Notes under the pieces: generated by a model
Told to the model about the DNA's origin: nothing
Databases searched by the model: none
Seen by the model: only the letters and a program-made list of their open reading frames with translations
Made by a program: the position numbers and the translations under genes
Part shown: in pieces, positions 8,491 through 17,435 of the stretch
How the letters are laid out: every line of letters starts with the position of its first letter
Numbering within the stretch: position 1 is the stretch's first letter
NCBI RefSeq assembly: GCF_014656195.1
Contig: NZ_BNBY01000023.1
Span: 81,341-131,874, forward strand
DNA length: 50,534 nt
Source of the DNA: Kitasatospora xanthocidica
GTDB lineage: Bacteria; Actinomycetota; Actinomycetes; Streptomycetales; Streptomycetaceae
Reading direction: 5' to 3'

Positions 8491-9891
8491 TCAGCGCAGC
8501 AGGTCCCCGACGGCCGCGATGCCCGCCGCGATGGCGCGCTCGGTGACGTCGCCGAAGCCGAGCACCAGCCGGGGCGGGTCGCCGGCGCCGGAGGCCCGGT
8601 TCGCGCTCATCCCGTACAGGCCGACCGAGCGCTCGCGGGCCGCCGCGACCACCCGCCCCTCGTGCGCGCCCTCCGGCAGCCAGGCGACGGCGTGGAAGCC
8701 CGCCGCCAGGCCGGTGACCGGCAGGCCGGGGGCGTGCTCGGCCAGTGCGGCGAGCAGCGCGGTCCGGCGGGACGCGTAGAGCGCGCGCATCCGGCGCAGG
8801 TGCCGGTCGAAGCGGCCGGACTCGATCAGCCGGGCCAGCGCCAGCTGGTCCAGCACGGGGGAACCCCGGTCGTCGATCTGCTTGAGCTCGCACAGCCGGT
8901 CGGTGAGCGCCGGCGGGCAGAGCACCCAGCCGGTGCGCAGCGCGGGCGCGAGCGACTTGCTGACCGTGCCGATGGCGACCACCCGGTCGGCGGCCAGGCC
9001 CTGCAGGGCGCCCACCGGTTCGCGGTCGTACCGGAACTCGGCGTCGTAGTCGTCCTCGATCACCACCGCGTCCCGCGCCCGGGCCCAGTCGATCAGGGCG
9101 AGTCGCCGCCGCGGTGCCAGGGCGACCCCGGTCGGCCACTGGTGGGCGGGGGTGGTGACCACCGCGCGGGCGTCGGTGGCCGCCAACGCGTCCACGACCA
9201 GGCCCTGTTCGTCCACCGGCACCGGGACGGCCCGCAGACCGGCCACGGCGGCGGCCGCCCGGACGGGGCCCGGCGAGCCCGGGTCCTCGTACGCGACGGT
9301 GCGCACGCCCGTGCGGGCGAGGGCGCGCAGGGTGAGCGAGAGCCCCTGGGCGTAGCCGGAGCAGACCAGCAGGTGGTCCGGTTCGGCGGCGGCCGCGCGG
9401 ACCCGGCGCAGGTACCCGGCCAGCACCTCGCGCAGCGCCGCGGCGCCGCGCGGGTCGCCGTAGTCGAGCGCCTCCCTCGGCAGTGCCCGGCCGGCCTCGC
9501 GCACCGCCCACAGCCAGTCGGCCATCGGGAAGGCCGTCAGGTCCGGGACGCCGTGCCGGAAGTCGGCCAGCAGCCGGGGCGCGGGGGCGGCACCGGCGGT
9601 CGGCGCGGGCGGGGCGGCCGCTCCGGCGGCGACCCGGGTGGCGGACCCGCCACGGGTCACCAGGTAGCCCTCGGCGAGGAGTTGGGCGTAGCAGTCCTGG
9701 ACCAGGCCGCGTGAGAGGCCGAGCGTGCGGGCGAGCTCCCGGGAGGACGGCAGCCGCTCACCGGCCGCCAGCCGTCCCGTGCGGATCGCGCAGCGCAGGT
9801 GGTCCTCCAGCTGCGCGCGCAGCGGCCGGCCGCCGCCGCGGTCGAGGACCAGCAACAGCTCGGGCGAGAAACCGGACCACTCCAGCGGCAT
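8491..9891 (-). CDS. MocR/PdxR-family regulator (GntR domain fused to aminotransferase fold)
   Basis: 466 aa. Residues ~20-95 hold a GntR winged helix (LRAQLEDHLRCAIRTGRLAAGERLPSS, then ELARTLGLSRGLVQDCYAQL). The rest is an aspartate-aminotransferase-like type I fold with IEDDYDAEFRYDREP and the PLP-lysine motif GTVSKSLAPALRTGW. MocR proteins use PLP as a ligand rather than for catalysis. It is separated by only 46 bp from a divergent MFS gene. No pyridoxal synthase genes are nearby, so control of the adjacent exporter is more likely than control of PLP synthesis. Confidence 0.9.
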   Translation of the reverse strand: MPLEWSGFSPELLLVLDRGGGRPLRAQLEDHLRCAIRTGRLAAGERLPSSRELARTLGLSRGLVQDCYAQLLAEGYLVTRGGSATRVAAGAAAPPAPTAGAAPAPRLLADFRHGVPDLTAFPMADWLWAVREAGRALPREALDYGDPRGAAALREVLAGYLRRVRAAAAEPDHLLVCSGYAQGLSLTLRALARTGVRTVAYEDPGSPGPVRAAAAVAGLRAVPVPVDEQGLVVDALAATDARAVVTTPAHQWPTGVALAPRRRLALIDWARARDAVVIEDDYDAEFRYDREPVGALQGLAADRVVAIGTVSKSLAPALRTGWVLCPPALTDRLCELKQIDDRGSPVLDQLALARLIESGRFDRHLRRMRALYASRRTALLAALAEHAPGLPVTGLAAGFHAVAWLPEGAHEGRVVAAARERSVGLYGMSANRASGAGDPPRLVLGFGDVTERAIAAGIAAVGDLLR

Positions 9892-9904
9892 GGAATCGGA
9901 TCTT

Positions 9905-9918
9905 ACCGGTGGTCCGGT
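9905..9918. promoter_or_regulatory. Putative operator in MocR/MFS divergent gap
   Basis: ACCGG and CCGGT arms with a 4-bp spacer lie in the 46-bp gap between the two divergent start codons. The gap is so short that both promoters must overlap, and one bound regulator could control both genes. Confidence 0.3.
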
Positions 9919-9937
9919 GGGCCGATACCGTCACCGG

Positions 9938-11122
9938 GTGACCACGACGACGATCAACTCCCCTTCCCCGGAGGCCGGTTCCGACCGGCCGCCGCTGCTC
10001 ACCCGGGCGCTGCTGCTGCGCTTCGTCTCGCTGCTCGGCTCCGCCGTCGGCTTCAACCTGCTGCTGTCCGCCGTTCCGCTGTACGCCCAGGAGTCCGGTG
10101 GCGGCGACCACGCGGCGGGGCTCGCCACCGGGGCGCTGATGCTGGCCACCGTGGCCGGTGAGCTGGCGACGCCGGCGCTGACCGCCCGGTACGGCTACCG
10201 GCTGGTGCTGGCGGCCGGGCTGGTGCTGCTGGGCGCGCCCGCGCTGGTGCTGGCCGTGACCGGCGGGATGGTGGCGGTGGTGGCGGTATGCCTGCTGCGC
10301 GGGCTGGGCTTCGCGCTCGCGCTGGTCGCCGGCGGGGCGCTGACGGCCTCGCTGATACCGGCCGAGCGGCGCGGGGAGGGGCTCGCGCTGGTCGGGCTGG
10401 TCTCCGGCCTGCCGTCCCTGTTCGGGCTGCCGCTCGGCGTCTGGCTGGGCCAACACGTCGGCTGGGGCTGGGTGTTCGCGATCGGGGCGGCCGCCCCGCT
10501 GGCCGCCGTCGCCTCCGTGCCCGCGCTCCCGGACCGCACCCGGGCCGCCGGCCCGTCGGTGGGCCTGCGGGACGGGCTGCGCAGCGGCGCCCTGCTGCGG
10601 CCCGCCACCGTGTTCGCCGCCACGGCGCTGGCGGCCGGGATCATCGTCACCTTCCTGCCGCTCGCCGTGCCCTCCGCCACGGCCGTCGCCGTCGCGCTGC
10701 TGGTCCAGCCCGGGGCGATGACGCTCGCCCGCTGGCTCGCCGGGCGGCACGGGGACCGGCGCGGCCCGGCCCCGCTGGTGCTGCCCGCCCTGCTGGTCTC
10801 GGCCGCCGGTGTGCTGCTGCTGGCGTGCACGGGCAGCGCGGTCGCGGTGGTCGCCGGGGCGGCGGTGTTCGGGCTCGGCTTCGGCGTCGCGCAGAACGCG
10901 ACGCTGGCGCTGATGTACGCCCGGGTGCCGCCGTCCGGGTACGGCACGGTGACCGCGCTGTGGAACGTCGCCTACGACGGCGGGATGGGCATCGGCGCGG
11001 TCGCCTTCGGGGCGGTCGCGGGCGGGACGGGCTACCCGTGGGCGCTGCTGCTCACCGCGGCCGTGATGCTCGCCGCGCTCGCCCCGGCGTGGCGGGACCG
11101 CGGGAGCGCCGCGGCGCGCTGA
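9938..11122 (+). CDS. MFS transporter
   Basis: 394 aa from a GTG start. Twelve probable membrane helices, no long soluble domain. It opens with a short Thr/Ser/Pro-rich cytoplasmic tail, then LLTRALLLRFVSLLGSAVGFNLLLSAVPLYAQE. The arrangement of small hydrophobic helices and RGLGFALALVAGGAL resembles actinobacterial SetA/YfcJ-like exporters. No clear ribosome site precedes the GTG, so the transcript may be leaderless. It is divergent from the MocR regulator. Substrate unknown. Confidence 0.8.
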   Translation: MTTTTINSPSPEAGSDRPPLLTRALLLRFVSLLGSAVGFNLLLSAVPLYAQESGGGDHAAGLATGALMLATVAGELATPALTARYGYRLVLAAGLVLLGAPALVLAVTGGMVAVVAVCLLRGLGFALALVAGGALTASLIPAERRGEGLALVGLVSGLPSLFGLPLGVWLGQHVGWGWVFAIGAAAPLAAVASVPALPDRTRAAGPSVGLRDGLRSGALLRPATVFAATALAAGIIVTFLPLAVPSATAVAVALLVQPGAMTLARWLAGRHGDRRGPAPLVLPALLVSAAGVLLLACTGSAVAVVAGAAVFGLGFGVAQNATLALMYARVPPSGYGTVTALWNVAYDGGMGIGAVAFGAVAGGTGYPWALLLTAAVMLAALAPAWRDRGSAAAR

Positions 11123-11286
11123 CGCCCCGTCGGCCGGGCGCGCGACGACACGCACGGGCCGCGCAGCTGCTCGACTTGCCGCGGACCGGGCGGTTGGATG
11201 GATCCGCCCCGGTCAACCGGACGGAACCGCACCGGACTCCGCCCGGACGCGGCCCGAACACCCCGGCGAGCCGAGGAGTCACCCCC

Positions 11287-11964
11287 GTGCACGACAGCCC
11301 CGACAGCCCTGACACCCACGACAGCCCCGACCCGGCCGTGGTGGCCCGGCGGATCGCCGAACGGTGCCAGGAGCTGGGCCTCGACGACGAGGACCTGGCG
11401 CGCCGGGCGGCGATGGCTCCCGGCTACCTCCGCCATCTGCTCGTCGCCGGGCCCGGCTTCGACCCGGCGGGCTTCGTCCGGCTCGCCGCCGTGCTCGGCA
11501 GCAGCCGCGACGAGCTCCTGTACGGCCGCGCCGACGCCGCGCCCGGCCACGGCGGGCCCGGGCCGCACCCCCGGTTGCAGAACCTCACCGAGGCCGAGTG
11601 CTGGCAGCTCGTCGGCACCCACGGCGTCGGCCGGATCGCCCTGCCGGTCGAGCCGGGGCCGGTGGTCCTGCCCGTCAACTACGTGGTCGACCGGGCCTCC
11701 TTCGCCTTCCGCACCGGCGAGCACAACACCACCGCCCCCACCGAGGGCGCCGCGGTCTCCTTCCAGGTCGACCGCATCGACGAGCACCTCGGCCGCGGCT
11801 GGAGCGTCCTCGCCCTCGGCCCGGCCCACTACGTGACCGACCCGGCCGAACTCCACCACCTGACCGGCCTCCCCGGCGCCTCCCCCTGGGCAGGCGGCGA
11901 CCGGCCGCGCTGGGTGCGGATCCGGCCGGAGGAGGTCACCGGCCGCCGCCTGGTCACCGGCTGA
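11287..11964 (+). CDS. HTH plus pyridoxamine-phosphate-oxidase-fold (flavin-binding) protein
   Basis: 225 aa from GTG, with GAGGAG 8 nt upstream. Residues ~18-80 form a lambda-repressor-like HTH (VARRIAERCQELGLDDEDLA, RRAAMAPGYLRHLLVAG). Residues ~95-225 form a split-barrel PNPOx-like domain (LTEAECWQLVGTHGVGRIAL, PVVLPVNYVVDRASFAFRT) like those that bind FMN or F420 in actinobacteria. The N-terminal stretch is rich in D-S-P. It may be a flavin-responsive regulator or a stress protein; no enzyme substrate can be inferred. It stands alone, followed by a hairpin. Confidence 0.8.
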   Translation: MHDSPDSPDTHDSPDPAVVARRIAERCQELGLDDEDLARRAAMAPGYLRHLLVAGPGFDPAGFVRLAAVLGSSRDELLYGRADAAPGHGGPGPHPRLQNLTEAECWQLVGTHGVGRIALPVEPGPVVLPVNYVVDRASFAFRTGEHNTTAPTEGAAVSFQVDRIDEHLGRGWSVLALGPAHYVTDPAELHHLTGLPGASPWAGGDRPRWVRIRPEEVTGRRLVTG

Positions 11965-11965
11965 C

Positions 11966-11989
11966 CCCGCCGCGGCCGGACGCGGCGGG
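11966..11989. terminator. Hairpin between convergent genes
   Basis: CCCGCCGCG (11966-11974) and its exact complement (11981-11989) flank a 6-nt loop, directly after the PNPOx-like gene and before the stop of the convergent MFS gene. Confidence 0.55.
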
Positions 11990-12008
11990 TCCTGCCTTCC
12001 GGGGCCGT

Positions 12009-13238
12009 TCACTGCGACCCCGGCCAGGGGTGCGGGGCCGCTGTCAGGTGGCGGGTCAGGGCGAGGGCGGCGAGCAGGGCGAGGAGGGTGCACACGCCCC
12101 ACCAGCCCGCCCGGCTCCAGACCTGGACGCCGAGCCAGGAGCCGGCGGTGCCGCCCAGGTAGGCGCAGGTCATGTAGGCGGTCCTGAGGCGGCCGCGGGC
12201 GTCCGGCCGGAGGGCGTTCACCCGGGCCTGACCGGCGACCGTGCCGCACTGCATGGCGACGTCGAGCAGCAGGGTGCCCAGGGTGAGGGCGGTCAGGCCG
12301 AGCGGGCCGCCCCGGCGGCCGGCGGCGAGGACGGCGGCCGCCGCGAGGACGCCCAGCAGGCAGGCGAGGTTCACCGGGTCGGGGCCGTGGCGGTCCACCA
12401 GCCGTCCGGCGTACGGGGTGCAGAGCATGGTGGCCGCGCCGACCAGGGCGAGCAGCCCGACCGCCCGGGCGTCCAGTCCGTAGGCCGGGCCGGTGAGCAG
12501 CAGGGCCAGACAGGTCCAGACGGCGGAGAAGCCGGCGAAGACGCTCGCCTGGTACACGCAGGAGCGGCGCAGCTCGGGTTCGGTGCGCAGCAGGCGCAGC
12601 GGCTCGGTGAGCAGGGCCGGATACGGCGCGCGGGAGGAGGCGGTCGTGGCCGGGACGGTGCGGGCCAGGACGGCGGCGAGGAGCAGGGTGAGGGCGGCCG
12701 CGGCCAGGTACGGGGCACGCCAGCCGAGCCACTCGCCGAGGGTGCCGCCGAAGGTGCGGGCGAGCAGCATGCCGCCGGTGGAGCCGCTCAGCAGCGCGCC
12801 GATCACCGCGCCCTGGCGGTCGGCGGCGGCCAGGTTCGCCGCGAGCGTTCCGACGACCTGGGCGGCGACCGTGGTGAGGCCGACGGCGGCGCTCGCCGCG
12901 ATCAGGACGGGCAGGGTCGGCGCGCAGCCCGCGGTGAGCAGGCCCAGGCCGGTGAGGGTGAGCAGCGCGACGAGCAGCGGACGGTGGGGGAGCCGGTCGG
13001 CGAGGGGCACGAGCAGGACGATGCCGGCGGTGTACCCGAGCTGGGTGGCGGTCACGACCAGGGCCGCCGCGTCGGGGGGCACGTGCAGTCCGGTGGCGAT
13101 CAGCGGGCCGACGGCCTGGGGGAAGTAGAGGTTCCCAACCGCCACGGCGCAGGCCAGGGCCAGGAGGAGGACCAGCCGACGGGTCAATCCGTCGGCCTGG
13201 CCGGGAGTGTCGGCGGTGCGGCGCACGGGAGTTGTCAT
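12009..13238 (-). CDS. MFS transporter
   Basis: 409 aa. Twelve-helix MFS architecture: LVLLLALACAVAVGNLYFPQ as helix 1, motif A-like VPLADRLPHRPLLVALL, and GSTGGMLLARTFGGTLGEWLGWRAPY in the helix 5/6 region. It resembles the YgaY/Bcr-like actinobacterial exporters with the signature NLYFPQ. The start chosen is the ATG at 13238, next to the divergent ArsR gene. The 55-bp divergent gap suggests the ArsR-like protein is its regulator. Substrate unknown. Confidence 0.82.
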   Translation of the reverse strand: MTTPVRRTADTPGQADGLTRRLVLLLALACAVAVGNLYFPQAVGPLIATGLHVPPDAAALVVTATQLGYTAGIVLLVPLADRLPHRPLLVALLTLTGLGLLTAGCAPTLPVLIAASAAVGLTTVAAQVVGTLAANLAAADRQGAVIGALLSGSTGGMLLARTFGGTLGEWLGWRAPYLAAAALTLLLAAVLARTVPATTASSRAPYPALLTEPLRLLRTEPELRRSCVYQASVFAGFSAVWTCLALLLTGPAYGLDARAVGLLALVGAATMLCTPYAGRLVDRHGPDPVNLACLLGVLAAAAVLAAGRRGGPLGLTALTLGTLLLDVAMQCGTVAGQARVNALRPDARGRLRTAYMTCAYLGGTAGSWLGVQVWSRAGWWGVCTLLALLAALALTRHLTAAPHPWPGSQ

Positions 13239-13293
13239 GGCGCCAGTGCACGGGAACGCCGCGGCGCCGCCAATCGATGTAGCGTGGCGCTTA

Positions 13294-14283
13294 ATGATCA
13301 GCTTCGTCCTGGACGTCGAGGACCTCGCGGACACCCGGTTCGCGCTGTCGCCCCTGCACGAGGCGGTGCTGAGCCTGCGGGTGCTGCGGGACCCCGGGCT
13401 GTCGGCGCTGCACCTGCCGTGGCGCCGCGCCGTCCTCGCCCGGCTGGGCGCGCTCGACGCCGGGCTGCTGCTGTCCCTGGTCGCACGCCGGCGGACCGTC
13501 CCCGACTTCCTGACGCCGGTGCCGGCCGTCTTCGCTCCGAGCTTCGAGGAGGAGCTGGCCGTGGTGCGCCGGACCGAACCGGAGCTGGTCCGCCGCGACC
13601 TGGTGGCGACGCACGCGCCGGACCCGGTGCCCGAGGCGCTGCGGCTCTTCGTCGCCGGCGACGACGCCGCGGTCGCCGGGCTGCGCGACGGCCTGTGCGA
13701 ACTCCTACGCCGGTACTGGGAGTCGGCGATCGAGCCGGAGTGGCCGCGGATGCGCCTGGTACTGGAGGCGGACATGACCTACCGGGCCCGGCGGCTCGCG
13801 CTCGGCGGCGCCCGGCTGCTGTTCGCCGACATGCACCCGGACCTGCGCTGGCGGGGCGGCGTGCTGCACATCGACCGGATGATCAGCCGGCACCGCGTCG
13901 CGGCGGCGGGCCGGGGGCTGCTGCTGATGCCGTCCGTGTTCGCGCACAAGCCCGCGCCGCCGCTCAGTCCGGAGGAGCCGCCGAGCCTGGTCTACCCGAG
14001 CCGGGGCGTGGCCACCCTGTGGGACACCCCGCCCGCCGCCGACCCGACCGCCTTGGCGGCGCTGCTGGGCGCGCCGCGCGCCCGGCTGCTGGTCCTCCTG
14101 GCGGAGCCCTCGGCCACCGTCGAGCTCGCCCGCCGGCTGCGGGTGACGCCGAGCGCCGTCTCCCAGCACCTGCGCGTCCTGTTCGCCGGGGGACTGGTCG
14201 TCCGGGCCCGCGACGGGCGGCAGGTCCTGTACCGGCGCAGCGCGTTGGGTGACCAGCTGGTGGCCGGCCGGGCGGCACCGTGA
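13294..14283 (+). CDS. ArsR-type HTH regulator with large N-terminal domain
   Basis: 329 aa. Unlike small ArsR repressors, the first ~240 residues are a conserved actinobacterial domain (DUF5937-like: ALSPLHEAVLSLRVL, LPDFLTPVP-type segment). The winged helix sits at the C-terminus (ATVELARRLRVTPSAVSQHL, RVLFAGGLVVRARDGRQVLYRRS). There is no ribosome site before ATG 13294, and TAGCGT lies about 12 nt upstream, so a leaderless transcript is likely. It is divergent from an MFS exporter gene that it probably controls. Confidence 0.85.
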   Translation: MISFVLDVEDLADTRFALSPLHEAVLSLRVLRDPGLSALHLPWRRAVLARLGALDAGLLLSLVARRRTVPDFLTPVPAVFAPSFEEELAVVRRTEPELVRRDLVATHAPDPVPEALRLFVAGDDAAVAGLRDGLCELLRRYWESAIEPEWPRMRLVLEADMTYRARRLALGGARLLFADMHPDLRWRGGVLHIDRMISRHRVAAAGRGLLLMPSVFAHKPAPPLSPEEPPSLVYPSRGVATLWDTPPAADPTALAALLGAPRARLLVLLAEPSATVELARRLRVTPSAVSQHLRVLFAGGLVVRARDGRQVLYRRSALGDQLVAGRAAP

Positions 14284-14373
14284 CGGCCCGGCCGTTGTGC
14301 TGACGGACCGTACGTGGAACCGCCGCCCCCGTCGGCCGGCCTGCCGCACGGCCCGTGGACGAGCGCGCCGATG

Positions 14374-14391
14374 ACTGGTATCCAGACCACT
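14374..14391. promoter_or_regulatory. DasR-site-like sequence with a longer spacer
   Basis: ACTGGTATCCAGACCACT lies 58 bp upstream of the flavin monooxygenase gene. The known DasR consensus in streptomycetes is ACTGGTCTAGACCACT. Here both outer halves are exact, but the centre is two bases longer. DasR or another GntR protein may bind it; the altered spacing makes DasR binding uncertain. Confidence 0.4.
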
Positions 14392-14449
14392 GGGCAGCCG
14401 GACGGAACGGGCCGCCGGGCCGCGACGTACCACCAGGAGAGCAGGGGCG

Positions 14450-15688
14450 ATGCGCAGAATTCTGATCGTCGGCGCCGGGCAGGCCGGACTCCAACTGGCC
14501 CTGGGGCTGCAGTCCCACGGCTACGACGTGACGGTGCTGACGGACCGCGGCGCGGACGAGGTGCGGGCCGGGCGGGTGCTGTCCAGCCAGTGCATGTTCG
14601 AGTCCGCGCTGAGTACCGAGCGCGCCCTGGGCCTGGACCTGTGGGCCGACGAGGCGCCCCGGATCGAGGGCGTCGGCCTCTCCGTCCCCGGGCCGGACGG
14701 GACGCGGGTGATCGACTGGGTCGGGCGGCTGGACGCCTACGCGCAGTCCGTCGACCAGCGGCTGAAGATGTCCACCTGGCTGGAGGCCTTCGCCGAGCGC
14801 GGCGGCCGGGTCGAGCTGCGCAAGGTGACCGCCGCCGACCTGCAGCACCTGGCCGGCTCGTACGACCTGGTGCTGGTCGCCTCCGGCAAGGGCCCGCTGG
14901 GCTCGCTGTTCGAACGCGACCACGCGCACTCCCCGTTCGAGCGCCCCCAGCGCGCGCTGTCCGCCGTCTACGTGCACGGGCTCGGGCCGCGCCCCGAGCA
15001 CGACTTCCCGGCGGTGCGCTGCAACGTGGTGCCCGGCATCGGCGAGCTGTTCGTGATGCCGGCCCTGACCGTGTCGGGGCCCTGCGACATCGTGCTCTGG
15101 GAGGCCGTGCCGGGCGGACCGGCGGACGCCTTCGACGGGATCCGTGACCCGGCCGAACACCTGCGGGTGACGCTGGAGTTGATGAAGACCTTCACACCTT
15201 GGGAGTACGACCGGGCGCGCAAGGGCCTCGAACTCACCGACGCCGGCGCCACCCTGGCCGGCCGCTTCACCCCGGTGGTCCGTCGCCCCGTCGGCGAACT
15301 GCCCGGTGGCGGCACGGTGTTGGGCGTCGCGGACGTGGTCGTCACCAACGACCCGATCACCGGACAGGGCGCCAACACCGCCGCCAAGTGCGCGGCGCTC
15401 TACCTGGCCGCGATCCTCGCCCACGGCGACAAGCCCTTCGACCGGGACTTCCAGCAGGCCGCCTTCGACGCCTTCTGGCAGGTCGCGGGCCCGGTCACCA
15501 CCTGGACCAACGCCATGCTCGCCCCGCCGCCCCCGTTCGTCCTCGACCTGCTGGTCGCGGGCGGGCAGTACCAGGCCGTCGCCGACCGGTTCGCCAACAC
15601 CTTCGACGACCCGGCGGACGCCGAACGCTGGTACCTCGACCCGGACAAGGCGGCCGCCTACCTGGCCTCGGTCACCTCGGGAGACTGA
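14450..15688 (+). CDS. Styrene/indole monooxygenase-type FAD monooxygenase (StyA-like)
   Basis: 412 aa, the usual StyA length. The FAD Rossmann motif is RILIVGAGQAGLQLALGL (residues 3-20), and VVVTNDPITGQGANTAAKCA near residue 300 matches the second FAD motif of this group. StyA-type enzymes epoxidise styrene or indole using FADH2 delivered by a separate reductase (StyB). No StyB-like flavin reductase is adjacent, so reduced flavin would come from elsewhere. GGAGAGCAGGGG lies just before the ATG. A DasR-like site lies upstream. The substrate cannot be inferred. Confidence 0.85.
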   Translation: MRRILIVGAGQAGLQLALGLQSHGYDVTVLTDRGADEVRAGRVLSSQCMFESALSTERALGLDLWADEAPRIEGVGLSVPGPDGTRVIDWVGRLDAYAQSVDQRLKMSTWLEAFAERGGRVELRKVTAADLQHLAGSYDLVLVASGKGPLGSLFERDHAHSPFERPQRALSAVYVHGLGPRPEHDFPAVRCNVVPGIGELFVMPALTVSGPCDIVLWEAVPGGPADAFDGIRDPAEHLRVTLELMKTFTPWEYDRARKGLELTDAGATLAGRFTPVVRRPVGELPGGGTVLGVADVVVTNDPITGQGANTAAKCAALYLAAILAHGDKPFDRDFQQAAFDAFWQVAGPVTTWTNAMLAPPPPFVLDLLVAGGQYQAVADRFANTFDDPADAERWYLDPDKAAAYLASVTSGD

Positions 15689-15856
15689 CCGTACGTCCGG
15701 AAAACGGGGGAACGCCCGGAATCTGAAAGGTCAAAAGCTTCCCAAGTCGGGTGCGGGCGGCCGTCGATCATGGTGGGTTCGTCTCGCCCCCGCCGAGGGG
15801 GACATCCGGCTCGGCACGACGAGCGGTACGGACATCCGGAGAACGGGAGACACGTG

Positions 15857-16402
15857 GTGGCGGTCGACGGGGGCAACATGGCCCAGGCAGTGATCGATAC
15901 GGCGTACAACGAGCGCAAACGGCTGCACACCGGCCGCAGCCGGACCACCACGATGGTCGTGCTGGGCGTCCTGGCCGCGATCGGCATCTTCCTGGCGCTG
16001 GTCGTCGGCAAGTCCGACCCGGACACCGCGCCCACCTGCGACGGCCACACCATGACCCGGACCAGCGAGTGCCGGATCTGGTCCAACCACGGCGGCGGGG
16101 GCACCTACTCCTACGACGAGATGATCGACCGCCGGGAGTCCTCCAACGGCGTGTGGCGGGGCATAGGCTTCGGCGCCGCCGGGCTCGCCGCCGTCCTGAT
16201 GGTGGTGGCCTACACCAAGCTGAACCCGAACCGCCCCTGGGGCAAGCCGGTCAGCGCCGCCTGCCCGCGCTGCCGGGAGCTGAACCTCCGGGAGAAGCTC
16301 ACCGTCCACAGCATCACCAAGGGCCGGACGACCTACCGCTACAGCGGCATCGTCACGCTCTGCACCCCGGCCTGCGGCTTCTCCACGATCCGCCAGCGCT
16401 GA
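15857..16402 (+). CDS. Small two-helix membrane protein with Cys pairs
   Basis: 181 aa from a GTG with GGGAGA 6 nt upstream; GTG 15854 and ATG 15878 are alternatives. Two membrane helices are visible: TTTMVVLGVLAAIGIFLALV (about 30-50) and IGFGAAGLAAVLMVVAYT (about 100-118). The outer loop holds TCDGHTM and SECRIW, and the C-terminal cytoplasmic part holds CPRC and CTPAC, a possible zinc-ribbon-like set. I do not recognise the family. It is probably transcribed on its own. Confidence 0.6.
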   Translation: MAVDGGNMAQAVIDTAYNERKRLHTGRSRTTTMVVLGVLAAIGIFLALVVGKSDPDTAPTCDGHTMTRTSECRIWSNHGGGGTYSYDEMIDRRESSNGVWRGIGFGAAGLAAVLMVVAYTKLNPNRPWGKPVSAACPRCRELNLREKLTVHSITKGRTTYRYSGIVTLCTPACGFSTIRQR

Positions 16403-16467
16403 CGCTGCCGGGCCCCGGCCGGGACCGCCCGACTCCCGCCCACTACGCTCGGTCCCTCACGAACAGG

Positions 16468-17394
16468 ATGTGGGTGGACCGAGTGAGCAGGTGGGAGCGG
16501 GCGCTGGACGCGGCCGGCGTGCACGACCCCGGGCTGCGGGCCGACTTCGGCCGGCAGCGGGACCGGGTCAGCCGGTACAAGCGGGAGGTCACGCTGGCGG
16601 CCGGTCTGCTGCTGCCGGACCGCATGGTCCCGCCCGTGATCGCGGCGGCCGCCTTCATGCACCACACCGACACCCTGCTCGACAGCGGCCCGCTCGCCGA
16701 ACGCCGGGCGGCCTCCGCCCGCTGGCGGCGGGACGTCACCGAGAGCCTCGCCGCCGGCCGCACCGACGATCCCGACCTGCGCCCCCTGCTGCACAGCGTC
16801 GAGGCGCACCCCGCCCTGCGCGACCGGGCCCTGGACTTCCTCGCCGCGGCGGACGCCGACCTCGACTTCGCCGGCTTCGCCACCGAGGCGGACTACCAGG
16901 CGTACGTGGACGGGTACTCGCTGCCCGGCTTCATGGTCGTCGCCGCGCTGCTCGGCCCGGACGGCGACCAGAGCGCCTACCGCGCCGCCTGCCGCACCTT
17001 CATCGACGCCAGCCAGCGGCTCGACTTCGTCAACGACCTCGCCGAGGACCTGGCCGAGGGCCGGCTGACCGTTCCCGAACAGACCCTACGGGCCCACGGC
17101 GTCACCCGGGCCGACCTGGAGCAGGCCCGCGACCTGCCGGCCGTAAGGGCACTGCTCGGCGAACTGCTCGACCTGGCCGACCGCACCCTCGCCGAGGGCC
17201 GGGCCGTCGTCGACCTGGTGCCGGCCGCGCACCGGCCGATGGTGCGGTGCATCGTCGGGGTCGAGGAACTGACCGGCGTCGCCGCCCGCGCCGACCTGGG
17301 CGCGCTGCTGCGCCGCTCCGCGAGCCCGGCCAAGTTCGCCGCGCTGCGGCTGCTCGCCCGGGAGTACCTCCGGGCCCGACGGCTGCGCGGCTGA
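16468..17394 (+). CDS. Squalene/phytoene-synthase-family protein
   Basis: About 308 aa. A DTLLD sequence after an Ala-rich helix (AAAFMHHTDTLLD) fits the first Asp-rich DxxxD motif. LDFVNDLAEDLAEGRLTVPEQTLRAHGV fits the second motif and the downstream ED-x3-GR-x-x-x-P pattern of the squalene/phytoene synthase family; in actinobacteria relatives join isoprenyl diphosphates head to head. Neither the hopanoid nor the carotenoid genes usually found with such enzymes are present, so this stand-alone copy has no clear pathway. Start uncertain: ATG 16468 or GTG 16483, the latter with GTGGA upstream. Confidence 0.7.
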   Translation: MWVDRVSRWERALDAAGVHDPGLRADFGRQRDRVSRYKREVTLAAGLLLPDRMVPPVIAAAAFMHHTDTLLDSGPLAERRAASARWRRDVTESLAAGRTDDPDLRPLLHSVEAHPALRDRALDFLAAADADLDFAGFATEADYQAYVDGYSLPGFMVVAALLGPDGDQSAYRAACRTFIDASQRLDFVNDLAEDLAEGRLTVPEQTLRAHGVTRADLEQARDLPAVRALLGELLDLADRTLAEGRAVVDLVPAAHRPMVRCIVGVEELTGVAARADLGALLRRSASPAKFAALRLLAREYLRARRLRG

Positions 17395-17435
17395 CGGTTC
17401 ACGGCTTTCGGCTCCCAGCCCCGTACCGGGCCGGG

